From SIG589 sp964566175 (GTDB lineage Bacteria > Bacillota > Clostridia > Oscillospirales > Acutalibacteraceae): a stretch of 64,000 bases of DNA. Below are positions 8,822 to 17,197 of the stretch, piece after piece. Position 1 is the stretch's first letter; each line of letters opens with the position of its first letter. The DNA lies in the NCBI GenBank assembly GCA_964566175.1, contig CAZMHU010000002.1:1-64000 (forward strand), written 5' to 3'. Made by a program: the position numbers and the translations under genes. The notes beneath the pieces are model-generated. The model was not told the DNA's origin. It saw only the letters and a program-made list of their open reading frames with translations, and searched no databases.

Positions 8822-8857
8822 AAAAGCCTTTGAAACACTTGTGTTTCAAAGGCTTTT
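8822..8857. terminator. bidirectional terminator between mutS2 and the DUF4097 gene
   Basis: Arms 8822-8838 and 8841-8857 form a perfect 17-bp stem with a 2-base centre, flanked by A-run and T-run, so it can stop transcription from both sides. Confidence 0.93.
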
Positions 8858-8859
8858 TA

Positions 8860-9789
8860 CTATTTTAATGTGATTTTAATATCGCCTGTTACGGTTGTAA
8901 TTTCGCATTTGCCGCCGTTTATTGTTTTTGGAACGGAAATATCGCCAGTGTCACTTTCGGCGAAGAATATTTTTTCGGAAAGCAGTGTTCCGAGCACATC
9001 GCCGGTGCTTGTTTCAGCGTACACTTCTGCGGCATCGCTTTTATCAAACCGAATGTCTCCGGTATCATTTTTTGCGGTGATTTTACCGCTTGTGCGAACG
9101 TTTTTCAATACGACGTCGCCTGTGTCACTTTCAACTGATAGATTGGAGCAAGTAATATCAAAAAGGTTTATATCGCCTGTATCGGTTTTGATTTTTATGT
9201 TCCCCGACGCGACGGTAAAATCAACACCGTCCGATGACATGTTTGATAAAGTTATCTCTCCCGTATCGGTTTCAATATCGGCGCTTGACATAATATACGC
9301 TTCGCATATTATGTCCGCGGTGTCGCTCTCGATTTCGACAGTTTGAAATGTAAAGTTTTTCGGTAGTGTGATATCGCCCGTGTCGGTTTCGATACAAAGC
9401 GAATTGTATTCTTCGTTCGGAAGATATACAGTTATATGCGGTGTTGAGAATGTAATATTAATAAAATCATAAAAACGGCGGGTGTTTTCGAGTTTAATAA
9501 TAAGTGTGCCGTTTTCGGTGAAGACCGAGTGCACGCCTTTTGTATCTTCAAAGCATTCAACCTTGCAAACACCCGCCTCTGCGGGCAGAAATTCTATATC
9601 CGCAATGTCGCTATCAATGCATATTTTATCGAATGTTTCGGTAACGGTATGGGTGTTTTCAGTGTATTTCACCGTTTCGAACTTTGTATAATCCCAACCG
9701 CTGATATATCCGGCGCAAGCCAAGAGTGCAACTCCGAACAAAACCAAAAGTGTTGCAGTAAAAAGCATTATTTTCGAAATTTTTCTCAT
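8860..9789 (-). CDS. DUF4097-type beta-repeat surface protein
   Basis: A 309-residue protein with an N-terminal membrane segment (residues 8-28), then about ten copies of a roughly 20-residue unit centred on D-T-G-D-[IV], as in ESDTGDI. This is the DUF4097 right-handed beta-helix family found behind PadR and DUF1700 genes and related to the LiaG-type envelope stress proteins. It is probably anchored by its N-terminus and exposed outside. ATG 9789 follows GGAG. It is the last gene of the PadR operon. Confidence 0.85.
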   Translation of the reverse strand: MRKISKIMLFTATLLVLFGVALLACAGYISGWDYTKFETVKYTENTHTVTETFDKICIDSDIADIEFLPAEAGVCKVECFEDTKGVHSVFTENGTLIIKLENTRRFYDFINITFSTPHITVYLPNEEYNSLCIETDTGDITLPKNFTFQTVEIESDTADIICEAYIMSSADIETDTGEITLSNMSSDGVDFTVASGNIKIKTDTGDINLFDITCSNLSVESDTGDVVLKNVRTSGKITAKNDTGDIRFDKSDAAEVYAETSTGDVLGTLLSEKIFFAESDTGDISVPKTINGGKCEITTVTGDIKITLK

Positions 9790-9801
9790 TTTGTTTTTCT
9801 C

Positions 9802-10386
9802 CTATCTCATAAAAAGATATTTAACGCATAAGGCAATTTTTTTGCTGAGAAATATAATACCTTTAGCGGCGGCTTTGCTAATGTAGAACATAAATATTGT
9901 CAGTCCCGCCAAACAGAGTGAAGTGCCGAGCATTGCAAGATGAGCGGCTGTGCCCAGTCCGCCGGCGAATATGCCGAATATTGTTATTGCAAGCGTTGTG
10001 ACAGCGAATGTGCCCATAACCGCAAACAAAGTGATAATTACCGACCAAACCGCCACATAGAGTGTGATAACAATAGCGAAAAGGGCAATAAGAAGTGAAA
10101 ACCAAACAGGCGAGCCGAGTATCAGCAATATTAAAGCGACTGTCGAGTGTTTGCGCTCGGGCTTAACTTTTTCTTTTACCAATGTGCTAAACGGTGTTTC
10201 GGATAAAATCTGTGTTACTACGCTGTATACCGAACCTATTTCGGCAACTGCTTCTTCTTCCGATAGGCCTTCTTCCATTCGGTCATCAATTATCTCGCTG
10301 TAAAAATTAAGCCGTTCGCCGACATCCGAGTTCGGCAAGCCGCTGAGTCCGCGCCGCAGATTTTCAAGAAATTCATCTTTTTTCAT
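9802..10386 (-). CDS. DUF1700/HAAS membrane protein
   Basis: About 194 residues. The N-terminal 65 residues (MKKDEFLENLRRGLSGLP, then DDRMEEGLSEEEAVAEIG) are the HAAS domain, followed by three or four membrane segments. HAAS proteins pair with PadR regulators. ATG 10386 has ideal spacing from AAGGAGG, whereas the upstream ATG 10395 abuts it. The start overlaps the end of padR, so translation is coupled. Confidence 0.85.
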   Translation of the reverse strand: MKKDEFLENLRRGLSGLPNSDVGERLNFYSEIIDDRMEEGLSEEEAVAEIGSVYSVVTQILSETPFSTLVKEKVKPERKHSTVALILLILGSPVWFSLLIALFAIVITLYVAVWSVIITLFAVMGTFAVTTLAITIFGIFAGGLGTAAHLAMLGTSLCLAGLTIFMFYISKAAAKGIIFLSKKIALCVKYLFMR

Positions 10387-10699
10387 TCTCTTCATCCTCC
10401 TTGGTTACAAAACGGTATATTGACATAATTTCTTTCCATTCTTCACGAAAACTTTCAATGCGATTTATACCGATATCGGTGATATGATAATATTTTCTCA
10501 ATCTGCCGCCGTGTTCGGCGGTGCGGACTGTCAACATATTTGCGCACTCAAGGCGTTTTAAGATTGTGTAAAGGGTGGATTCTGATAGTTCAATATAGGG
10601 TTTCATATCCTTAATAATCTTATACCCATATGAGTCTTCGTTTTTAATAGCGGCTAAAACGCACACATCAAGCAACCCGCGCTTTAACTGAATATCCAT
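10373..10699 (-). CDS. PadR family transcriptional regulator
   Basis: A 108-residue winged-helix protein: KRGLLDVCVLAAIKNEDSYGYKIIKDM and STLYTILKRLECANML are the PadR helix-turn-helix and RLRKYYHITDIG is the wing. The C-terminal dimer helix is short, as in subfamily 2. It probably represses its own operon with the DUF1700 and DUF4097 genes; a dyad overlapping the promoter supports this. GGAGG lies six bases before the ATG. Confidence 0.92.
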   Translation of the reverse strand: MDIQLKRGLLDVCVLAAIKNEDSYGYKIIKDMKPYIELSESTLYTILKRLECANMLTVRTAEHGGRLRKYYHITDIGINRIESFREEWKEIMSIYRFVTKEDEENEKR

Positions 10700-10713
10700 A
10701 CTATACCTCCTAT

Positions 10714-10752
10714 CGTGTAATACATCATATCACGAGGTATTGTTTTTGTCAA
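10714..10752 (-). promoter_or_regulatory. padR operon promoter with overlapping dyad
   Basis: Minus-strand TTGACA (10752-10747) and TATGAT (10729-10724) lie 17 bp apart. A 21-bp imperfect palindrome with outer CGTG/CACG halves covers 10714-10734 and so the -10 element. This is the layout expected for autorepression by PadR. Confidence 0.6.
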
Positions 10753-10875
10753 CTAATAAGTTTTTTCCGCTTGACGCAAAATTGCGAAAAACGTCTTTTT
10801 TTGAAGAAAACCGCTTAATATTTCAAAATAAAAATAATTATTTTTTGTGTTTTACAAAATTTGCCATTTTTCCTC

Positions 10876-10904
10876 TTGTAAAAATTTACCAACTGTGATA
10901 AAAT
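10876..10904 (+). promoter_or_regulatory. candidate spo0A promoter
   Basis: TTGTAA (10876-10881) and TAAAAT (10899-10904) are 17 bp apart, about 25 bp ahead of the spo0A ATG. A sigma-H promoter, usual for spo0A in Bacillus, was not evident. Confidence 0.4.
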
Positions 10905-10928
10905 ATACCAAAACATTGAGGAGGAAAA

Positions 10929-11705
10929 ATGATGGAAAAGAAAATTAAAATTGTGATTGCAGATGATTCAACCGAATTCGGACAGAATTGTGCTAATGCG
11001 CTCAAAAGTTACGGAATGGGTGTTATACTCTGTGCCAAAGACGGTAAGCGCCTTATAGACTGCATACATAAGGACAAACCCGATGTTGTAATAGCCGATG
11101 TCTTTATGCCGAATATTGACATTTTAGGTGTTCTTGCGGATTTGAAGAGCATTGATGCAAAGCAAAGACCTATGGTAATGGCTATTTCGGGTTACGACAA
11201 TCCGATGCTCGAAAAGGAAACCATTGCCGCCGGTGCAGCATATTATTTTATAAAACCGTTTGATACAAATATGCTAGCCGAGCGAATAATTCAACTTTCG
11301 GGTTGGAGAAACAGCGCTGTACCTGTTGTAAAAGATACTGTTGTTTGCGACAGCGACCTCGAACTTATGGTGACTGAAATTATACATCAAATCGGCGTGC
11401 CGGCGCATATCAAAGGTTATCAGTATCTGCGCGAAGCGATAATGCTTTCGGTTAAAGATACTGAAATGATAAATTCCGTTACAAAACAACTTTATCCCAC
11501 CGTTGCAAAGAAAAATCAAACAACTTCGTCACGTGTTGAACGTGCGATACGCCATGCTATTGAGGTTGCGTGGGATAGGGGAGATATTGATGTTCTCAAT
11601 TCTTATTTCGGTTATACTATCCACAACGGCAGAGGAAAACCGACAAACAGCGAGTTTATCGCAATGATTGCTGATAAATTAAGACTTCGTCTTAAAATTG
11701 GGTAA
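10929..11705 (+). CDS. spo0A: sporulation master regulator Spo0A
   Basis: A 258-residue response regulator. The receiver domain has the acidic pair IADD, phosphoacceptor in DVVIADVFMPN (about residue 56) and the lysine in FIKPF. The C-terminal domain carries the Spo0A DNA-recognition part: HQIGVPAHIKGYQYLREAI, then SSRVERAIRHAIEVAW. It turns on entry to sporulation when phosphorylated. GAGGAGG precedes ATG 10929. It stands alone, not beside spoIVB as is common, and is followed by a terminator. Confidence 0.96.
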   Translation: MMEKKIKIVIADDSTEFGQNCANALKSYGMGVILCAKDGKRLIDCIHKDKPDVVIADVFMPNIDILGVLADLKSIDAKQRPMVMAISGYDNPMLEKETIAAGAAYYFIKPFDTNMLAERIIQLSGWRNSAVPVVKDTVVCDSDLELMVTEIIHQIGVPAHIKGYQYLREAIMLSVKDTEMINSVTKQLYPTVAKKNQTTSSRVERAIRHAIEVAWDRGDIDVLNSYFGYTIHNGRGKPTNSEFIAMIADKLRLRLKIG

Positions 11706-11713
11706 AGAAAGAG

Positions 11714-11744
11714 AAGAGCCTTTGCTTTTATAGCAAAGGCTCTT
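11714..11744. terminator. bidirectional terminator, spo0A / potD
   Basis: Arms 11714-11726 and 11732-11744 form a 13-bp stem with a 5-nt loop between the converging spo0A and potD genes. Confidence 0.88.
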
Positions 11745-11749
11745 AAAAT

Positions 11750-12955
11750 TTATGAATAAATAAATTTGTCTTTTCTGCGCTTTCGTATTTTTGAAACGAT
11801 GGTGGCGCCGATTAAAACTGCCATAACAGCAAAGACACATATAACCGATGTGGTGTAGTGCGAATTTGCACGTACCTCAAGCCACAAATCGGTTTGGAGT
11901 CGATTGATTTCGGGACTTAAATCGGTAAACACCTCATAGCCGTCGAAATTTTCGGGGTAGGTGACGTCAACCGCACGCTCGCCGTACTCGTTAAGCAGAT
12001 ATTCCTTGTGCCATTTCGCAGCCTCGGTATGTGGCGATGAATAAGCAATATATTCGGCAACGGCACAGGCGGGTTCGTATGAACACATATAGTTTATAAA
12101 GGCTTCCGCACCAGCCTTGTTTTTGCAGTTTTTCGGAATGCACATAGCGTCAACGAAAAGGTTTGTGCCCTCTTTTGGAATAACAAAATCAACGTTTTCG
12201 TTCTCTTTCATTATCGTGAGTGCATCACCGACATAATAGGGAGCAACAGCAGCCTCGCCGCTTATCATCATAGCGAAAATCTGGTCCATAACATAACTGC
12301 GGACAACGCTTTTTTGCTTTTTAAGCAGTTCTGCGGTGTCGCGCCATTCGTACTCGTTGAGGGAGTTGAATGAGTAACCCAAAAGTTTTTGTGCAATGGC
12401 AAAAGCGTCGCGAGAATTATCGAACATCAAGATTTTATTGTTGTATTTTTCATCCCAAAGGCTTTGCCAACTGTCGATTTTTTCCTTTACAACATCGGTA
12501 TTGTAAAGAAGTCCGACACTGCCCCAAGTATATGGTACTGAAAATTTATTTTCAGGGTCGTAATCAAACTTTTCCAAAAGCGATTTGTCTATATATTCGT
12601 AATTCGGAATGTGAGAAAAATCAAGCGGTAAAAGCAAATCTTCCTTTATCATTTTGGAAATCATATAATCCGACGGAATTATAATATCATAACTCGCAGA
12701 ACCGCTTTTGATTTTTGTATACATTTCTTCATTGCTGGCAAAAGTCATATACGTGACCTTTATTCCGGTTTTTTCGGTAAAGTCGGTAAGCACATCAAGT
12801 CCGCCGTCATCGCCGAGAGGGATATATTCACCCCAGTTGTATACAACGATAGAACCGTCGTCCTCGCTTGCTGCACTGGCGGAAAAAGCCGAAGAAAAGG
12901 AGAAAGTCAGCGATAGGGTGACAAAGCACAAAAAAAGCGATATTATTTTTTTCAT
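11750..12955 (-). CDS. potD: spermidine/putrescine-binding protein PotD, membrane-anchored
   Basis: A 401-residue type 2 periplasmic-binding protein. A signal peptide (residues 1-30, ending SASAA) precedes VYNWGEYIP, the usual PotD opening. There is no lipobox cysteine. Instead the C-terminus has a hydrophobic segment at about 369-388 followed by KIRKRRKDK, which should hold the protein on the outer face of the membrane. It is the last gene of potABCD and overlaps potC by four bases. It captures polyamines for the importer. Confidence 0.92.
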   Translation of the reverse strand: MKKIISLFLCFVTLSLTFSFSSAFSASAASEDDGSIVVYNWGEYIPLGDDGGLDVLTDFTEKTGIKVTYMTFASNEEMYTKIKSGSASYDIIIPSDYMISKMIKEDLLLPLDFSHIPNYEYIDKSLLEKFDYDPENKFSVPYTWGSVGLLYNTDVVKEKIDSWQSLWDEKYNNKILMFDNSRDAFAIAQKLLGYSFNSLNEYEWRDTAELLKKQKSVVRSYVMDQIFAMMISGEAAVAPYYVGDALTIMKENENVDFVIPKEGTNLFVDAMCIPKNCKNKAGAEAFINYMCSYEPACAVAEYIAYSSPHTEAAKWHKEYLLNEYGERAVDVTYPENFDGYEVFTDLSPEINRLQTDLWLEVRANSHYTTSVICVFAVMAVLIGATIVSKIRKRRKDKFIYS

Positions 12956-13764
12956 TGCTTTGCACCGTCCTTTCCTTCGTCACGCATTTGCCGGATGTTG
13001 ACGATAAGCATCAGTATAAATACGGTGAGGAACATAAGGGCGGACAGCGCATTGATTTTCGGACTGACATTTTTTCTCGTCATCGAATAAATAAGCACCG
13101 AAAGGGTCTGTGCCGATGTGCCCGATGTGCAATAACTTATAACGAAATCATCGAGCGAGAGGGTAAACGCCATAAGCGCACCGGTCATAATTCCGGGCAT
13201 AATTTCGGGTAAAATCACCTTGAAAAATGCCTTTAGCGGATTGCAACCCAAATCGAGAGCCGCCTCATAGGAATGTTTGTTCATTTGGCGGATTTTCGGC
13301 ATAACCGACAGAATGATATATGGTATATTAAAAGATATGTGAGCCAAAATGAGCGTTAAAATTCCGAACTCCAACTTTATTCCGATTTTTGCAAGTGCGC
13401 CGAAAACCGAAACGAAAAGGAGCATAAGCGAAACGCCGGTAACAATTTCCGGATTGACCATTGGAATGTTGGTGACGAACATAAGGGCGTTACGCGCCTT
13501 TTTCTTCATCGCCGAAATTCCGATAGCGGCAAGCGTGCCGATAACGGTCGAAACAGCCGCTGCAACGACAGCGACAATAAGCGTGGTTTTCAGTGCGTCT
13601 ATTATACTTTCGTCGGACAAAAGTTTCTTATACCAATCAAGCGTAAAGCCGTTCCAAACCGAGCGGCTTTTCGAATTGTTGAAAGAGAAAACCGTCATTA
13701 CGATTATGGGAGCATACAGAAATACGAAAATCACAGCCATATATATCTTAGATAACGTTTTCAT
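12952..13764 (-). CDS. potC: spermidine/putrescine ABC permease PotC
   Basis: A 270-residue permease with six membrane segments and the coupling loop EAALDLGCNPLKAFFKVILPEI near residue 168, the EAA motif that contacts PotA. It forms the channel together with PotB. Start and stop overlap both neighbours by ATGA-type junctions. Confidence 0.94.
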   Translation of the reverse strand: MKTLSKIYMAVIFVFLYAPIIVMTVFSFNNSKSRSVWNGFTLDWYKKLLSDESIIDALKTTLIVAVVAAAVSTVIGTLAAIGISAMKKKARNALMFVTNIPMVNPEIVTGVSLMLLFVSVFGALAKIGIKLEFGILTLILAHISFNIPYIILSVMPKIRQMNKHSYEAALDLGCNPLKAFFKVILPEIMPGIMTGALMAFTLSLDDFVISYCTSGTSAQTLSVLIYSMTRKNVSPKINALSALMFLTVFILMLIVNIRQMRDEGKDGAKQ

Positions 13765-14573
13765 ATTATAACCTGTTCCTCCTCATCGCCGCCGAAAAGG
13801 TTCATAACAGCCATACAAATAAGCACAAGCACCATAAGAATGAGCGAAAGTGCCGCCCCGAGATAGGGATTGTAGGTAGAACCGAAGAACTGGCTTTCTA
13901 TAATATCGCCTATAAGCATCTCGCCGCCGCCGAGCATTTTTGATATTACGAACGTGCTGACCGCGGGAACAAAAACCATATTTATGCCTGAAAGTATTCC
14001 CGGAACACTGAGCGGCATAATAATTTTTTTGAAAACGGTAACGGCGTTTGAACCGAGATCCTGTGCCGCTTCGATAAGCCGCTTGTCCATTTTTGTCAGG
14101 ACGGAATATATCGGCATTATCATAAAGGGCAAGAAGTTATAAACCATTCCGAGAACAATAGCACCGTTTGTGTTTATAAGCCGAACGCGGGGAAGTCCGA
14201 TAAAACTTAAAAAGTTATTTATAATTCCCGTGTCCTCAAGCAACGTCATCCAAGCATAGGTACGGAGCAGAAAGTTCATCCACATCGGCATCATAACAAG
14301 TAAGAGCATTGTTTTCTGCACATTTGCGGAAGTTTTTGCGATAATATACGCAACAGGGTAACCTATAAGCAAGCAAAAAGCGGTGGCAATCATTCCGAGC
14401 CAAACCGACTGAACAAGTGAAGGGATATATTTCGATGCTTCAGAAAAATTTTGTATGGTAAAACCGCCCGCATCTGAAGTAAAGGAAAAATAAATTACCA
14501 TTCCGAGCGGAACAAAGGTGAAAATAGCAACCCAAATAAGGTAGGGTGAGGCAGTCAACTTTTTTCCGTTCAT
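13761..14573 (-). CDS. potB: spermidine/putrescine ABC permease PotB
   Basis: A 270-residue permease with six membrane segments and the EAA loop EAAQDLGSNAVTVFKKIIMP near residue 165. SPYLIWVAIFTFVPLGMVIYF is the first segment. It pairs with PotC; four-base overlaps with potA and potC show one transcript. Confidence 0.94.
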   Translation of the reverse strand: MNGKKLTASPYLIWVAIFTFVPLGMVIYFSFTSDAGGFTIQNFSEASKYIPSLVQSVWLGMIATAFCLLIGYPVAYIIAKTSANVQKTMLLLVMMPMWMNFLLRTYAWMTLLEDTGIINNFLSFIGLPRVRLINTNGAIVLGMVYNFLPFMIMPIYSVLTKMDKRLIEAAQDLGSNAVTVFKKIIMPLSVPGILSGINMVFVPAVSTFVISKMLGGGEMLIGDIIESQFFGSTYNPYLGAALSLILMVLVLICMAVMNLFGGDEEEQVII

Positions 14574-15658
14574 ATTTCTTCCTCCGAGAGCGGTGTCTCG
14601 TCTGAATAGAGCGGAACGTCCGACTTGTGCATTATGTGAATGTCAAACGGGTCAACACTGAGTCCGACACGCTTTCCGACTTGTTCGAGTTTTGTTGTGT
14701 GGATAAGCCACTTGCAGTCGCCGATGTCAACTAAAATTTCGTAATGAACGCCCTTGAATATAACCGATTCAACCATGCCGAAAACCTGTCCGTCACCATT
14801 GTCGGAAACCTTGACGTCTTCGGGACGGATAACAACGTCGACAGGTTCGTTTTCGGTGAAACCCTTGTCAACGCAGGGAAAATCAACGCCGCAAAAATGA
14901 ACCAGTTCGTCGTGCGGCATTATTCCGCCGATTATATTGGACTCGCCGATGAAATCGGCAACAAAGGCGTTTTTTGGCTCATTATAGATATCCTCGGGAG
15001 TTCCGATTTGCTGAATTTCACCGTTGTTCATTACAACAACGGTATCGGACATGGTAAGCGCTTCCTCCTGGTCGTGCGTTACGTATATGAACGTAATACC
15101 GAGGTTTTGCTGGATTTTTTTTAGTTCGGTCTGCATTTCCTTGCGGAGTTTTAAATCGAGCGCCGCCAAAGGTTCGTCAAGCAGGAGAACCTTCGGTTTA
15201 TTGACGAGCGCACGTGCGATGGCAACACGTTGTTGCTGACCGCCGGAAAGCAGGTTTATATTTTTTCTCTCAAAGCCGGAAAGGTTAACGAGAGTCAACA
15301 TTTCTTTAACCTTTTCCTTGATTTCCTTTTCGGGCAATTTTTTAAGCCTTAATCCGAAAGCAACGTTTTCGTAAACGTTAAGATGCGGAAAAAGAGCATA
15401 ACGCTGAAAAATCGTATTTACCTGACGCTTGTAGGCAGGTACACCGTTGATTTTTTTGCCCTCAAAAAAAACATCCCCGTCATCCGGCTCAACAAAACCC
15501 GCTATAATACGTAGTGTAGTTGTCTTGCCGCAACCCGACGGGCCTAAAAGGGTTACAAATTCTTTATCCCTGATATAGAGATTTAACCCTTTAAGTACAG
15601 GCTCGTCATCAAATGACACAAAGATGTTTTTTAAATCGACAATATTTTCTTTTGACAT
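14570..15658 (-). CDS. potA: spermidine/putrescine ABC ATPase PotA
   Basis: A 362-residue ATPase: Walker A GPSGCGKTTTLR, Q-loop QRYALFPHL, signature LSGGQQQRVAIARAL, Walker B VLLLDEPLAALD, and a C-terminal TOBE domain (residues 280-345). It powers polyamine import and is first in the operon. Translation starts at ATG 15658, just after AAAGGGGG. A long structured leader precedes it. Confidence 0.96.
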   Translation of the reverse strand: MSKENIVDLKNIFVSFDDEPVLKGLNLYIRDKEFVTLLGPSGCGKTTTLRIIAGFVEPDDGDVFFEGKKINGVPAYKRQVNTIFQRYALFPHLNVYENVAFGLRLKKLPEKEIKEKVKEMLTLVNLSGFERKNINLLSGGQQQRVAIARALVNKPKVLLLDEPLAALDLKLRKEMQTELKKIQQNLGITFIYVTHDQEEALTMSDTVVVMNNGEIQQIGTPEDIYNEPKNAFVADFIGESNIIGGIMPHDELVHFCGVDFPCVDKGFTENEPVDVVIRPEDVKVSDNGDGQVFGMVESVIFKGVHYEILVDIGDCKWLIHTTKLEQVGKRVGLSVDPFDIHIMHKSDVPLYSDETPLSEEEI

Positions 15659-15824
15659 TTAAGCATCCCCCTTTGCGGACACAAAGTGCCGCGAAAGCTA
15701 AAAATAGCCCTGCGCGATACCCGCAGTTTCTCTGCACACAACCCCGCAAAGAGTTTCATAGCCGCATAAAGGACTATCGCTGTGTCGTTGAAACCGCTCT
15801 CAACACAGATGCGTTAAACCGATA
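15659..15824 (-). promoter_or_regulatory. structured ~165-nt leader of potABCD, unidentified
   Basis: From the predicted start near 15824 to the potA ATG the RNA holds several hairpins: CTGTG-TTGA paired with TCAA-(CGA)-CACAG; CTCT-TT-GC with GC-AGAG; CTGCG with CGCAG; and a last stem CTTT-GCGG-CAC closed by GTG and CCGC-AAAG that runs into the ribosome binding region. I do not recognise a known riboswitch class in it and see no T-run terminator. Control at translation start is the likeliest mode if it is regulatory. Confidence 0.4.
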
Positions 15825-15830
15825 GGTATA

Positions 15831-15859
15831 AATATAGGGCAATTTTCATCAGAAGTCAA
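15831..15859 (-). promoter_or_regulatory. sigma-A promoter of potABCD
   Basis: Minus-strand TTGACT (15859-15854) and TATATT (15836-15831) are exactly 17 bp apart. No other gene lies between it and potA. Confidence 0.7.
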
Positions 15860-15917
15860 GAGATTTTTGCAAATTTCCAAAAAATTTTTGGATTTTTTCG
15901 CAAAGCGGTCTTAAAAA

Positions 15918-15967
15918 CTCGTTAATGCTCTTTTTTACTCGTTTTTTCTCGCGTTTTCTCGAAAAAA
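15918..15967. repeat. five 10-bp phased CTCG/T-tract units
   Basis: CTCG occurs at 15918, 15938, 15948 and 15958, with CTCT at 15928 in the missing slot. Each is followed by a T-rich (last unit A-rich) six-base stretch, so the period is exactly 10 bp. Phased T-tracts of this kind usually bend DNA. The array lies between the divergent potA and ruvC promoters in a 428-bp gap. Confidence 0.6.
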
Positions 15968-16007
15968 TATTATTTTTGAAAAATTTGGCTTTTTATATGT
16001 AAAACAG

Positions 16008-16036
16008 TTGCTACAAAACAACTTTTGTGATATACT
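16008..16036 (+). promoter_or_regulatory. ruvC operon promoter
   Basis: TTGCTA (16008-16013) and TATACT (16031-16036) are 17 bp apart; TGA directly before the -10 makes it an extended -10 promoter. A 5-bp inverted repeat AGTTG/CAACT overlaps the -35. No LexA-type box was seen. Confidence 0.6.
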
Positions 16037-16086
16037 AAATTGAATATTTATTGTTTTGTTTTTATTTTGTTTTAAGGGGCGGTAAT

Positions 16087-16602
16087 TTGCTGATATTGGG
16101 AATAGACCCGGGATATGCCATTATCGGATATGGTGTTGTGCGGTATGAAAACTATAAATTCACGCCTGTGGAATACGGCGCGGTCACAACTCCCGCAAGA
16201 ACCGATTTTTATCGGCGACTTGAGATGATATATGACGGCATTTCTTCAATCCTTCAAAAATATCCCGTTGATGCCGTCGCTATCGAAAAACTGTTTTTTA
16301 ATACCAATACCACAACCGCTATCGACGTTGCACAGGCGAGAGGTGTTATAATGCTCGCCATTCAAAAACACGGCGTTCCCGCGGCGGAATATACACCGCT
16401 TCAGGTAAAACAGGCAGTGACAGGCTACGGTAGGGCGCAAAAAGCACAGGTTATGGAAATGACACGTCGAATGCTGGGTCTTTCGTCGGTGCCGAAACCC
16501 GACGATACGGCGGACGCTCTCGCACTTGCCATTTGTCACGCTAACAATAACCCGTTTGCACAGAAATTCGAACCGAAGTTGAAAGGGAGAACAAATATAT
16601 GA
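16087..16602 (+). CDS. ruvC: Holliday junction resolvase RuvC
   Basis: 171 residues from TTG 16087, which follows AAGGGGCGG; the longer frame to 16051 lacks a signal. LGIDPG at the N-terminus carries the first catalytic aspartate, IEKLFF the glutamate, and KPDDTADALALAICH the last acidic pair. RuvC cuts four-way DNA junctions brought to it by RuvAB. It overlaps ruvA by four bases. Confidence 0.95.
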   Translation: MLILGIDPGYAIIGYGVVRYENYKFTPVEYGAVTTPARTDFYRRLEMIYDGISSILQKYPVDAVAIEKLFFNTNTTTAIDVAQARGVIMLAIQKHGVPAAEYTPLQVKQAVTGYGRAQKAQVMEMTRRMLGLSSVPKPDDTADALALAICHANNNPFAQKFEPKLKGRTNI

Positions 16603-17189
16603 TTGCATCGCTGAGAGGAAAACTGATATATTCGGATACGCAGTCGGTCGTTGTCGAATGCGGCGGTGTAGGTATGCGTTGTATCACAAGCCTTAAAACT
16701 ATTGCCTCACTTCCGAAGGCAGGAAGTGAAGTGTTTCTTTACACATATCTTGCCGTGCGCGAGGACGCGCTTGACCTTTTCGGTTTTGCGAGCGAAGCGG
16801 AACTCGCAACGTTCAAACTCATAACCTCGGTAAACGGTGTAGGAAACAAAATCGGCATTGCGATACTCTCTGAATTCACACCCGAGCAGGTGTCGCTCTT
16901 TATTGCGGGGGCGGACAGCAAATCGCTTTCCAAGGCGAACGGTGTAGGCGCAAAACTTGCAAACAGAATAATACTTGAACTTAAAGATAAAGTTGATGTT
17001 GCGAGTGGCTCGTCACAACTCGAAGGTGTGGTTGCCGCAAACGAAAACATCAACTCCCGTGATGCTATCGACGCTTTGATATCTCTCGGATTTTCGAGAA
17101 GCGAGGCATCTCTTGCGGTCGGTCGTTTCAATCCGTCGGACAGTACGGAAACGCTTATTAAGGAAGCGCTTAAAATTCTTGCTAAGTAG
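16599..17189 (+). CDS. ruvA: Holliday junction DNA helicase subunit RuvA
   Basis: A 196-residue protein with the N-terminal OB fold (MIASLRGKL), two helix-hairpin-helix motifs (VNGVGNKIGIAIL and ANGVGAKLANRI) and a C-terminal UBA-like domain (RDAIDALISLGFSRSEA) that contacts RuvB. It holds the junction for branch migration. It sits between ruvC and ruvB. Confidence 0.96.
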   Translation: MIASLRGKLIYSDTQSVVVECGGVGMRCITSLKTIASLPKAGSEVFLYTYLAVREDALDLFGFASEAELATFKLITSVNGVGNKIGIAILSEFTPEQVSLFIAGADSKSLSKANGVGAKLANRIILELKDKVDVASGSSQLEGVVAANENINSRDAIDALISLGFSRSEASLAVGRFNPSDSTETLIKEALKILAK

Positions 17190-17197
17190 GTGAGATA

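Noticed and set aside
8870..9346. 158-residue plus-strand frame opposite the DUF4097 gene
   Set aside because: It is the mirror of the repetitive D-T-G-D codons; it has no ribosome binding site, and its low-complexity serine/valine content matches no protein.
15841..16086. LexA/SOS box upstream of ruvC
   Set aside because: No GAAC-N4-GTTC-type palindrome is present near the promoter.
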